Assembly (NCBI GenBank): GCA_002402725.1
Contig: DHGL01000004.1
Location: 1 to 21,043 of the forward strand
Source of the DNA: Anaerolineaceae bacterium UBA4799
GTDB taxonomy: Bacteria; Chloroflexota; Anaerolineae; Anaerolineales; Anaerolineaceae
Length of the DNA stretch: 21,043 nucleotides
Direction of reading: 5' to 3'
Below the pieces are notes generated by a model. That model saw only the letters and a list, made by a program, of their open reading frames with translations, did no database searches and had not been told where the DNA came from. This document shows, one piece after another, positions 6,784 to 13,600 of the stretch. The position numbers and the translations under genes are program-made. Numbering within the stretch: position 1 is the stretch's first letter; every line of letters begins with the position of its first letter.

Positions 6784-9700
6784 TTATAACCTGGCAAAAC
6801 GACTCTCAACGGTTGCCCGGGTGGGTAGCGTCACCCGGTCACCCGGATTCAACTGCGAAGGTGCTTTGGCTGCCTGTGAAGGTGCTCCCTGGAAAATAAA
6901 GATGGCGGTGCCTTCAACTGCGTATCTGGTCTCGATATAGGCTTGACCGGTGAGTAAACCATCCTTATCGATTGCGCAGCTGGTAACATAACCGATGACC
7001 CTGCCTTTCTCGTCCAGAACCGGGTCACTGTTATGCGCCATACGCACGCCTTTTTCAGGGAAGCGAAAACGGACAACAACTCCTTTTCTATTATGTTCTC
7101 TTTTAATGAAAGACTCTCTTCCAATAAACCAGGGTTTGTAGGTTTTTACGTATGAGCCGAAGCCGGCTTCAGCCACACCCAGGTTGCGTTCGCCACCCAT
7201 CTCATGGCCGTACAGCGGGAGACCGGCTTCTGTGCGCAGCGAGTCTCTGGCCCCGAGCCCGCAGGGTTTGAGGCCTAAAGGTTCACCAATCTTCATCAAG
7301 TCATTCCATAGCCTTGAGGCTTTTTCCGGGTGGACGAAAAGTTCAAAGGCCATTTTTTCGCCGGTGTAGCCAGTGCGCGAGACAACCAGGTCGTATCCGC
7401 CCATCACCGCTTCACACAGTTCGGTGCGCTTGAGCGCTTTTACCCTTTTCTGCGTGGCGGCATCGCAACCCAGCGCCAGCAGGATTTCGCGTGATTTGGG
7501 TCCTTGCAGCGCAATATCCACGCGCATATCCGCGCCTTCACGGGGATCGCGCAAGTTGCGCAAAGTCACCCCTCGTCCGAAGGACTTGATCCATGGGCTG
7601 TTGTAATCCACCGCCACCTCAGCTTTGCGGACGGCGTTCAGCCAGGCCCAGTCTTTTGCATCGTTCGAGGCGTTAACCACGACAAGGTATTCATTGGTAC
7701 TGCGGCGGTATACCAGGGTATCATCGATTACATTGGCATCAGGGTCAAGGAAATGCGTGTAGCAAGATTCACCAACCTCCAACGTGCCAATATCATTGCC
7801 GCAGACGGAATCCAGGAACAGGGCTGCGTCAGCACCTTCCGCCTGGAACACACCCATGTGCGCCACATCAAAAAGACCCGCTGCGTTTCGGCAGGCGAGA
7901 TGTTCTTCAACTACCGAGGTATACCAAACCGGCATTTCCCACCCGGCGAAGGGGATGAGTTTGGCGCCCATTTTTTTGTGGTCTTCGTAAAGCGGGGTGC
8001 GGAAGAGCTCGCCGCTGTTCTTATCCTCCCACTTGAAAGCTGGTAGTGCCGTGCCTTGTGATTTGGTTCTTCCTATAAACCAGGGTTTCTCATTGGCTAC
8101 TTCATTTCCCGTATTGACCGTTGATGAGACAATCTCAGATTCCTCGACCAAAACGGGACCGGGGATGCGCGCAGGGAGGTCGTTATCAAAAGCGATGTAC
8201 CCATCAGACAGGGCGCGCAGGAAGGTCGCGGCCAGACCGAAGTCATCTGACTTGAAAGTAAATCTGTAAAGGTTCTTGTCCACACGGGTAAGTGACCCTT
8301 TTATTTCCCGCATCGGGGTGACGAGCGAAGTTGGCTGGGCCAATCCATCTTTCAACTCTTCCACATTTGAGCTAAAACAATAATTCACAAAATACTGGAC
8401 GCGTTCACCTTTGAGGTCGAGCGCAACCATTCCCCCTTTTCCTTGAGGTTTATCATCGAGGTAATAAAAATGCGGGTAACCGCTGCGACCGTGGGCCAGG
8501 TCAACACCGGCGTTGGCGCACAGGTTACGGACGCTGAGCTTGGCTTTCTCAAGAGTCTCAAAATTTACTTTGGCGCGCGGTGAAGGACCTTTACGCATCT
8601 CAATGGTATAAGGTGTAATCGCTTGCAGGATGTCAGCGATGATGTTGCCGACTTCAAGCATATTTTCTTGTGTCAAACCGCGCTGGGTCATCCAGGGTGT
8701 GCCGTAACGGATGCCGGACGCGTTAAGGGCGGTTTTATCACCGGGAATGGTGTTGCGGTTGAGTACAATTCCTGCGATATCCAGGATGCGGGCGGCCATA
8801 TCACCGCTCAGGTGAGTTCCGTCAGGCCCAACGATAGTTTTGCAATCGATGTTGCCCAGGTGGGAATCTGTTCCGTTGAACGGGATGCGCAAGCCGCGGG
8901 CTTGCAGTTGAGCAGTGAGAGTGCTGCAGTTTTGGATGATCTGTTTCTGCAACTGCTGGAATTCAGTGGTGGCGGCGATTTTAAATGTCGTGGCCAGGGC
9001 GGCGAACACATGCACGTGAGGTCCACCCTGTTCACCCGGGAATACTGCTTTGTCAATTTTCTTCGCCAGCGTGCTATCTGTGGTGAGAATGCAGGCGCCG
9101 CGCGGTCCGCAAAGCGTTTTGTGTGTAGTAAAGGTAATCACATGGGCATGACCGACCGGGGATGAGATGGCTTTTCCAGCTATCAAGCCGGCGATGTGCG
9201 ATACATCCGCCAGCAGGTAGGCGCCAACTGTATCGGCGATGGCACGGAAGCGCGCCCAATCAGGAATCCAGGGGTAAGAGGAATAACCGCAGATGATCAC
9301 CTTCGGCTGCACTTCCTTCGCCTGAACTTCCAGCTTTTCGTAGTCTATCTGCTCGGTCGCAGGATCTACGTTGTAATGTACGACCTTGTAAAGTTTTCCG
9401 GAGCGGTTCACGGATGAACCGTGGGTCAGGTGTCCGCCATGCAGCAGGTTCATGCCCAGGATGGTATCGCCTGGTTCAATTAGTGCATGGTACACAGCAT
9501 TGTTGGCCGGAGCGCCTGAGAGCGCCTGGATATTGACAAAAAGCTGGTCCGCGCTGACCCTATCGGTGGCAAATACCTCAGCGCAGCGGCGCCGTGCGAG
9601 CGCTTCGATCACATCTGCGTACTCGACTCCCTTGTAGTAGCGAGGGTCAGCGTAACGCCGGTAATAGGATAAGCGTGCGGGATAGTCTAGTATCTCGCTT

Positions 9701-9912
9701 TCGCTCATCAAGCGGGTTTCCTCATCCGGATAGCCTTCAGCATACAGGTTTTGGAAAACCGATGCCAGAGGTTCACGCACTGCCTGCGGAGCAGTGCTTT
9801 CAGAAGGGATGAGGATAAGCTTACGGAACTGCCTTTCGACTTCATAGCCTATGAGGTTAAAAACCGCGGGATCGATCTCAGCCAGGGTTCCTCGCACGAG
9901 ACGGTCAGACAT
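6784..9912 (-). CDS. glyA/gcvT: Fused serine hydroxymethyltransferase - aminomethyltransferase (GlyA-GcvT)
   Basis: One uninterrupted 1042-residue frame holds two enzymes of glycine/one-carbon metabolism. Residues 1-~470 are a PLP-dependent SHMT (serine + THF to glycine + methylene-THF), with LIPSES (Glu38), LLHGGHLTHGSS and TTHKTLCGPRG with PLP Lys265. Residues ~637-1042 are the T-protein of the glycine cleavage system, with TPLYEDHKKMGAKLIPFAGW from Thr639, VIDDTLVYR containing the catalytic Asp, SRTGYTGE and PWFIGRE. Residues ~480-635 form a middle region I do not recognise. Compared with E. coli-type SHMT there is an insert of about 26 residues between Pro62 and Tyr92. The ATG has AAGGAG (9921-9926) 8 bases upstream. 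Both active sites look intact. The gene heads an operon with the aminotransferase and has a structured leader. Confidence 0.93.
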   Translation of the reverse strand: MSDRLVRGTLAEIDPAVFNLIGYEVERQFRKLILIPSESTAPQAVREPLASVFQNLYAEGYPDEETRLMSESEILDYPARLSYYRRYADPRYYKGVEYADVIEALARRRCAEVFATDRVSADQLFVNIQALSGAPANNAVYHALIEPGDTILGMNLLHGGHLTHGSSVNRSGKLYKVVHYNVDPATEQIDYEKLEVQAKEVQPKVIICGYSSYPWIPDWARFRAIADTVGAYLLADVSHIAGLIAGKAISSPVGHAHVITFTTHKTLCGPRGACILTTDSTLAKKIDKAVFPGEQGGPHVHVFAALATTFKIAATTEFQQLQKQIIQNCSTLTAQLQARGLRIPFNGTDSHLGNIDCKTIVGPDGTHLSGDMAARILDIAGIVLNRNTIPGDKTALNASGIRYGTPWMTQRGLTQENMLEVGNIIADILQAITPYTIEMRKGPSPRAKVNFETLEKAKLSVRNLCANAGVDLAHGRSGYPHFYYLDDKPQGKGGMVALDLKGERVQYFVNYCFSSNVEELKDGLAQPTSLVTPMREIKGSLTRVDKNLYRFTFKSDDFGLAATFLRALSDGYIAFDNDLPARIPGPVLVEESEIVSSTVNTGNEVANEKPWFIGRTKSQGTALPAFKWEDKNSGELFRTPLYEDHKKMGAKLIPFAGWEMPVWYTSVVEEHLACRNAAGLFDVAHMGVFQAEGADAALFLDSVCGNDIGTLEVGESCYTHFLDPDANVIDDTLVYRRSTNEYLVVVNASNDAKDWAWLNAVRKAEVAVDYNSPWIKSFGRGVTLRNLRDPREGADMRVDIALQGPKSREILLALGCDAATQKRVKALKRTELCEAVMGGYDLVVSRTGYTGEKMAFELFVHPEKASRLWNDLMKIGEPLGLKPCGLGARDSLRTEAGLPLYGHEMGGERNLGVAEAGFGSYVKTYKPWFIGRESFIKREHNRKGVVVRFRFPEKGVRMAHNSDPVLDEKGRVIGYVTSCAIDKDGLLTGQAYIETRYAVEGTAIFIFQGAPSQAAKAPSQLNPGDRVTLPTRATVESRFARL

Positions 9913-9948
9913 ATGTTTTTCTCCTTATTGTAATGTGTGATAAAACAT

Positions 9949-9995
9949 AAAAAACCACCTCCAGATGTTGACCAGGCAAGCATCCGCGGGTGGTT
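9949..9995 (-). terminator. Terminator hairpin in the GlyA-GcvT leader (probable attenuator)
   Basis: Read on the minus strand, AACCACC (9995-9989) pairs with GGTGGTT (9959-9953) and is followed by TTTT (to 9949). The long loop folds further: GATGCTTG (9984-9977) against CAACATC (9970-9964), one bulge. The structure ends about 36 bases before the GlyA-GcvT start codon and upstream of its Shine-Dalgarno. No T-run follows on the plus strand, so it belongs to the minus-strand leader. A terminator inside a leader, after a promoter and before the gene, is the usual output element of attenuators and riboswitches. Confidence 0.65.
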
Positions 9996-10085
9996 AGATG
10001 TGTGTAATATCGAGTCATTCGTTTCTCAGTAACCAATCCAACAGAATGATCTTTTTATCAGGTTCGTTATCGTAATAATTTTGAC
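9996..10085 (-). ncRNA. Candidate regulatory leader (sensor part) of the GlyA-GcvT mRNA, class unknown
   Basis: The predicted transcript starts near 10085. It first forms a hairpin (10068-10040: AAC, GAA and TGAT on the left arm pair with ATCA, TTC and GTT on the right, two small bulges). TGGTTA (10035-10030) can then pair with TAACCA (9996-9991), which contains part of the terminator's left arm, giving mutually exclusive structures. I do not find the conserved cores of the glycine, THF, ZTP, SAM, TPP or T-box classes. The element is defined only by eye from base pairing. Confidence 0.4.
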
Positions 10086-10091
10086 AGGATT

Positions 10092-10120
10092 ATTTTAGCC
10101 TTAACCATTCAGGGGGTCAA
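10092..10120 (-). promoter_or_regulatory. Sigma-70 promoter for GlyA-GcvT
   Basis: On the minus strand TTGACC (10120-10115, 5/6) is separated by exactly 17 bases from TAAAAT (10097-10092, 5/6). The transcript would start near 10085, giving a leader of about 170 bases before the ATG at 9912. That leader contains the hairpins described separately. Confidence 0.6.
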
Positions 10121-10223
10121 GCCGCAATACGAAATTTGAAAAAAAAGGGATTCAAGATCAACCTTTCCGGGTGTCGTTGTCTCAAAGTGTACTTAAACAG
10201 GCATTATTCGGACGATTAACCCT

Positions 10224-10229
10224 TATAAT
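10224..10229 (+). promoter_or_regulatory. -10 element for the subtilase operon
   Basis: A perfect TATAAT lies about 65 bases upstream of the chosen ATG (10293) in the 380-base divergent gap 9913-10292. No convincing -35 is found at 16-18 bases (10200-10207 reads GGCATTAT), so the promoter may be weak or activator-dependent. The rest of this half of the gap (10121-10223) shows nothing else I can name. Confidence 0.35.
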
Positions 10230-10292
10230 AATGATTCATTCGGCAACAGCGTCGGTTATTAGGGAGTGATATCTGAAATTGAGAGTGCTACT

Positions 10293-12704
10293 ATGTCCGT
10301 AAATACAATCAAACTACCTCCGGAATTGGATTACAGCCTGAAAAAAGCCAGGGGCTTTGGAACGATCGTGTTGGTTGTTTTCATCGTCATTTGGGTAATG
10401 TCGTTGACCGGGGTCAACCTTTTCCTCCGCTGGTCCATTGAACAAAGCATGTTTGAAGCTGATACCGGCATCAACGATGGACGCTGGTTGGTGAACCTGG
10501 TTTGCGGTTTTTTCTTGTTTATCCCCTTGCTGGCCTTGTACTTCGGTGTGAAGGTTCCGCGTGTGAAATTGATGCTGCGCCTGTGGACAGTGGCGGCAGC
10601 TTTCGTGTTACTTTCTGTACCGGCCAAATTTCTCTATCTTACCGCACAGGTTCAATCCAATTTACTTCTCAGTGCCACATTATTACTACTGACCCTGCTA
10701 TTGTTCCTATTAAGAAAAAAGCAGGATAGCGGATTGGAGAAATTACCCCGATCAGGACTGACCGGAACCAGCCTTTTAGTATGCATGGCCATCGCGACGC
10801 CCTGGGTATTATGGGGCGCGCTTGGTTCCTCGCTTGACATGCTCTCCGCGCTGCTTCTAGGGGTAGCCTTTGCGGTATTCGTAGTTCAGGCGGTCATGCC
10901 GGATTATTTTGATAAGACCCAACCTCCCGGTAGCCCTGTGAGCAGGAGCGATTACCTGTTTGACGGTTTTACGTTGATGGTTTTTTTGTTCATCGTCGTC
11001 AGCGGGCTCAGTCAGAACGGGTCTCAAATTGTGCTCAGCCTTTCGGTTCCCGCTTCTGGATGGTTGTTGGCAGCCCTATCCGCAGCCGGCCGTAACCGGA
11101 AGCATCATGGCAGGCTCGCCACAGGTATTGTTTCAGGCTTATTGCTCGCGCTGCCGTTGGCATTTTTCGATATGGATGAACTGGCGTTGATCATATCTGG
11201 GACCGGCGAAGAAGTATTCTACTGGGCAAATCGGGCAGGCTGGAACACGCTGATTTTTCTCATCGCTTTCGCTGTGGTGATATTGATTTTCATCAAGCAA
11301 ATAGAACGGATGAACCTGGATAAACGCATCAACACTGTGCTGCTGGTACTAAGCCTGGTGGAATTCATGGTCCTGTACTTCACTGCTGGACAACCAGGTT
11401 TTTATGGTGACCGTGTTTTTGTTATTATGGAGGAGCAGGTCAATCCAACCCGATACGATGAAATAGATTCTCTCGCTGAGAAGAAGCAGACTCTTTACCA
11501 GGCGCTAACGGATACCGCTGTGACCACACAAAAAGCTTTGAGAGAAAAACTTGATAAACGGCGTATCGAATACACGGCATATTATCTGGTAAATGGGTTG
11601 GAAGTTAATTCGGGTTGGTTGATGAAGGGTAATCTTGGAAAAATGGTTGGCGTCGACCGGGTACTCGACAGTCCGCGCTTACGGCCACTCCCTCAACCCA
11701 TCCCGCAGGTAAAGGGAGAAGTAACTATCCCGCCTGAGGATTCCTTGTGGAACCTGAAAATGATCAACCTGCCGCAGGTTCACGAAGAACTGGGCGTTTA
11801 TGGGGATGGCATCATCATCGGGCAGACCGATTCAGGTGTGGACGGTACACACCCTGAAGTAGCGGATTCTTACCGCGGCGCCAAAGGCAGCAATGATTAC
11901 AACTGGTTGGACCCCTGGAACCATACTGTGGCACCCAGTGATACAGGTGGACACGGCACAGGTACTACAGGACTCATCGTCGGAACGACTCGCGGCATTG
12001 CACCTGAAGCTGAATGGATGGCCTGTGCCAACCTGGGGAGGAACCTGGGAAACCCGGCGCTTTACTTAGATTGCATGCAGTTCATGTTTGCTCCTTATCC
12101 ACAGGGGGGTGACCCGTTTTTCCATGGAAAGCCTGAATTAGGAGCGATGGTCGTGAATAATTCATGGGGCTGTCCAAGGGTTGAAGGCTGCGACGCAGCA
12201 ATTTTCAAACCAGCAGTTGAAATTCTGGAGGCTGCGGGAATTTTTATGTCCGTTTCCGCCGGGAATAACGGGTATTACGGCTGTTCTACGATCACCGACC
12301 CGCCAGCCCTTTACGAGCAGGTTTTTTCCGTCGGGTCAGTTGATAAGGCAGGAGAGCTTTCAGCATTCTCGAGCAAAGGCCCGGTAACTGTTGATGGAAG
12401 CGGGCGCATTAAACCTGACTTGTTGGCGCCTGGTGATCACGTGTTGATTGCCGCGCCAGGAGGAACCTACACCATCAGCAGTGGCACATCTTTTGCTGCG
12501 CCGCATGTGACCGGGGTGGTGGCATTGATGTGGTCAGCTAATCCAGAGCTCATCGGAGAAATCACATTAACCAGGCAAATCCTCAAAGAGAGCGCGCAAC
12601 CATACGTGGGGGAACTTTCAGGCTGTCTGAATGCTCAGAATGAGAGCGGAGCCGGTATTTTGGATGCATACGCTGCGGTCAAAGCAGCAATTGCGGTAAA
12701 ATGA
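10293..12704 (+). CDS. Polytopic membrane protein with C-terminal subtilisin-like (S8) protease domain
   Basis: The first ~370 of 803 residues carry about 11 hydrophobic segments (roughly 22-45, 65-88, 98-115, 125-142, 160-178, 182-200, 220-238, 245-262, 275-292, 318-335, 346-366). A charged helical stretch (~380-500) could act as linker or propeptide. The S8 domain follows, nearest in feel to bacillopeptidase F-like subtilases: GQTDSGVD (Asp513), GGHGTGTTG (His554), VVNNSWG (oxyanion Asn622) and SSGTSFAAPH (Ser733). All catalytic residues are present, so it should be an active serine endopeptidase tethered to the membrane; which side it faces is not decided by eye. The ATG at 10293 has GAGAG 7 bases upstream. 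A GTG at 10266 in the same frame would add 9 residues but has no spaced Shine-Dalgarno. A sigma factor gene follows after 40 bases. Confidence 0.88.
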   Translation: MSVNTIKLPPELDYSLKKARGFGTIVLVVFIVIWVMSLTGVNLFLRWSIEQSMFEADTGINDGRWLVNLVCGFFLFIPLLALYFGVKVPRVKLMLRLWTVAAAFVLLSVPAKFLYLTAQVQSNLLLSATLLLLTLLLFLLRKKQDSGLEKLPRSGLTGTSLLVCMAIATPWVLWGALGSSLDMLSALLLGVAFAVFVVQAVMPDYFDKTQPPGSPVSRSDYLFDGFTLMVFLFIVVSGLSQNGSQIVLSLSVPASGWLLAALSAAGRNRKHHGRLATGIVSGLLLALPLAFFDMDELALIISGTGEEVFYWANRAGWNTLIFLIAFAVVILIFIKQIERMNLDKRINTVLLVLSLVEFMVLYFTAGQPGFYGDRVFVIMEEQVNPTRYDEIDSLAEKKQTLYQALTDTAVTTQKALREKLDKRRIEYTAYYLVNGLEVNSGWLMKGNLGKMVGVDRVLDSPRLRPLPQPIPQVKGEVTIPPEDSLWNLKMINLPQVHEELGVYGDGIIIGQTDSGVDGTHPEVADSYRGAKGSNDYNWLDPWNHTVAPSDTGGHGTGTTGLIVGTTRGIAPEAEWMACANLGRNLGNPALYLDCMQFMFAPYPQGGDPFFHGKPELGAMVVNNSWGCPRVEGCDAAIFKPAVEILEAAGIFMSVSAGNNGYYGCSTITDPPALYEQVFSVGSVDKAGELSAFSSKGPVTVDGSGRIKPDLLAPGDHVLIAAPGGTYTISSGTSFAAPHVTGVVALMWSANPELIGEITLTRQILKESAQPYVGELSGCLNAQNESGAGILDAYAAVKAAIAVK

Positions 12705-12744
12705 GTGGAAGGTGAAACCGATTCTTTCTAGAAGGGTTTAATTA

Positions 12745-13341
12745 TTGAAGAAACTAGAAGTTGCGCCATTAGAACCCATAACAGACAGCAATGCGGTACG
12801 ACTTGCCTGCTGTGGCGATTCAGAAGCGTTCAGTTACCTCTATGAACAGAATGTCAAGCGCATCTATAACTACATCTACTATCGAATCGGTTCAGAAGAA
12901 GATGCTGAGGACCTGACCGCGAGAGTTTTCCATCGCGCGTTTGCGCACATTAATAATTATGTTGAAAAAGGAGTTCCTTTTACCGCCTGGCTTTACCGCA
13001 TCGCTCATAACCTGACGGCCAACTGGTACCGTGATAAACACCGCAGGCGGGAGGTTTCATTGGATGATCATATTGAGCTTCCTCATCTCGGCGAACTGCC
13101 TGAGCGCACCATTGAAATAAACCAGGAAAAGGAACTGCTCTTGAAAGCCATTCGGCGATTACCGGCTGACCGCCAGGAACTCCTCCTGCTTAAATTCCTC
13201 GAGAACCTCTCAAACGGCCAGATCGCGGTCATCATGGGGCGTACCGAAGGGGCCATTAAGAGTCTTTATCACCGCTCGCTGATTTCGTTGCGCGAGGAAT
13301 TGAAGCTGGTCAGCGGGAATGATACAATGAATCATCTATAA
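12745..13341 (+). CDS. ECF-type RNA polymerase sigma factor (TTG start)
   Basis: The 198-residue protein has the two-domain ECF layout. Region 2 spans ~20-95 (SEEDAEDLTARVFHRAF for core binding, then FTAWLYRIAHNLTANWYRD for -10 recognition). Region 4 spans ~128-185 (LPADRQELLLLKFLENLS, then the helix-turn-helix QIAVIMGRTEGAIKSLYHR). It would direct RNA polymerase to a specific promoter set. The start is TTG at 12745, supported by AGAAGGG (12730-12736) 8 bases upstream; no ATG occurs in frame until deep in region 4. Translation from TTG implies low basal expression. It sits 40 bases after the membrane subtilase and 12 bases before a small TM protein, so the three are probably one operon and the neighbours may control it. 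Confidence 0.9.
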   Translation: MKKLEVAPLEPITDSNAVRLACCGDSEAFSYLYEQNVKRIYNYIYYRIGSEEDAEDLTARVFHRAFAHINNYVEKGVPFTAWLYRIAHNLTANWYRDKHRRREVSLDDHIELPHLGELPERTIEINQEKELLLKAIRRLPADRQELLLLKFLENLSNGQIAVIMGRTEGAIKSLYHRSLISLREELKLVSGNDTMNHL

Positions 13342-13353
13342 GGGGTATGGAAT

Positions 13354-13596
13354 ATGGAATATGGTATGGAACAAAACGGGAAACATAGTTTATGGAGATT
13401 GGAGGAAAGACTCTCCCGCCTTCTGGAACCGGTAACGCCAGATCCGGAATTTGTGGATTCTCTTAAATTTAGATTGACCCGTACACCAGCAGTGCTTTTA
13501 GAAAACGGCCGTCGGAAATTAGGACTTATAGCGGTGGGTATCGGGTTATTCACCGGCGCTTTTTTGGTCTGGCTGTTGCGCAGACGGTCTGATTGA
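13354..13596 (+). CDS. Small single-TM protein downstream of sigma factor (possible anti-sigma)
   Basis: This 80-residue protein has a charged N-terminal part of ~55 residues (RLEERLSRLLEPVTPDPEF), one membrane segment at ~57-75 (LGLIAVGIGLFTGAFLVWLL) and a short basic tail RRRSD. It has no cysteines, so it is not a ZAS-type anti-sigma with an HxxxCxxC motif. Position is the only functional hint: it starts 12 bases after the sigma-factor stop, with AAGGGG (13340-13345) overlapping that stop codon and 8 bases before the ATG, implying translational coupling. Membrane proteins encoded right after an ECF sigma are often its regulators, but sequence alone does not show this. ATG 13366 is a second in-frame choice, less well placed. 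Confidence 0.75.
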   Translation: MEYGMEQNGKHSLWRLEERLSRLLEPVTPDPEFVDSLKFRLTRTPAVLLENGRRKLGLIAVGIGLFTGAFLVWLLRRRSD

Positions 13597-13600
13597 CCGC

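Noticed and set aside
6750..6809. Upstream start of the aminotransferase at 6809
   Set aside because: It would overlap the end of GlyA-GcvT and has no Shine-Dalgarno, whereas ATG 6749 has AAGAGG at 5 bases and matches the family N-terminus.
7504..8046. 180-residue plus-strand frame opposite GlyA-GcvT (and similar long frames at 8623-9165 and 15597-16082)
   Set aside because: Antisense shadows of strongly conserved genes; no recognisable protein and no proper ribosome binding sites.
9949..9996. ZTP or T-box element suggested by CCACCCGCGG and GCCTGG words near a glyA gene
   Set aside because: The ZTP core (GGAGCG and CCGCCUGGGC) and the T-box AGGGUGGNACCGCG are not present; the CCACC arm is accounted for by the terminator stem.
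9996..10085. TPP-riboswitch-like words (GAACCTGAT and CTGAGA) in the GlyA-GcvT leader
   Set aside because: They occur in the opposite order to the TPP aptamer and the remaining conserved core is missing; probably chance.
10081..10109. Plus-strand TTGACA at 10081 as promoter of the subtilase gene
   Set aside because: No acceptable -10 at 16-18 bases (the place reads ACCATT); TATAAT at 10224 is better placed.
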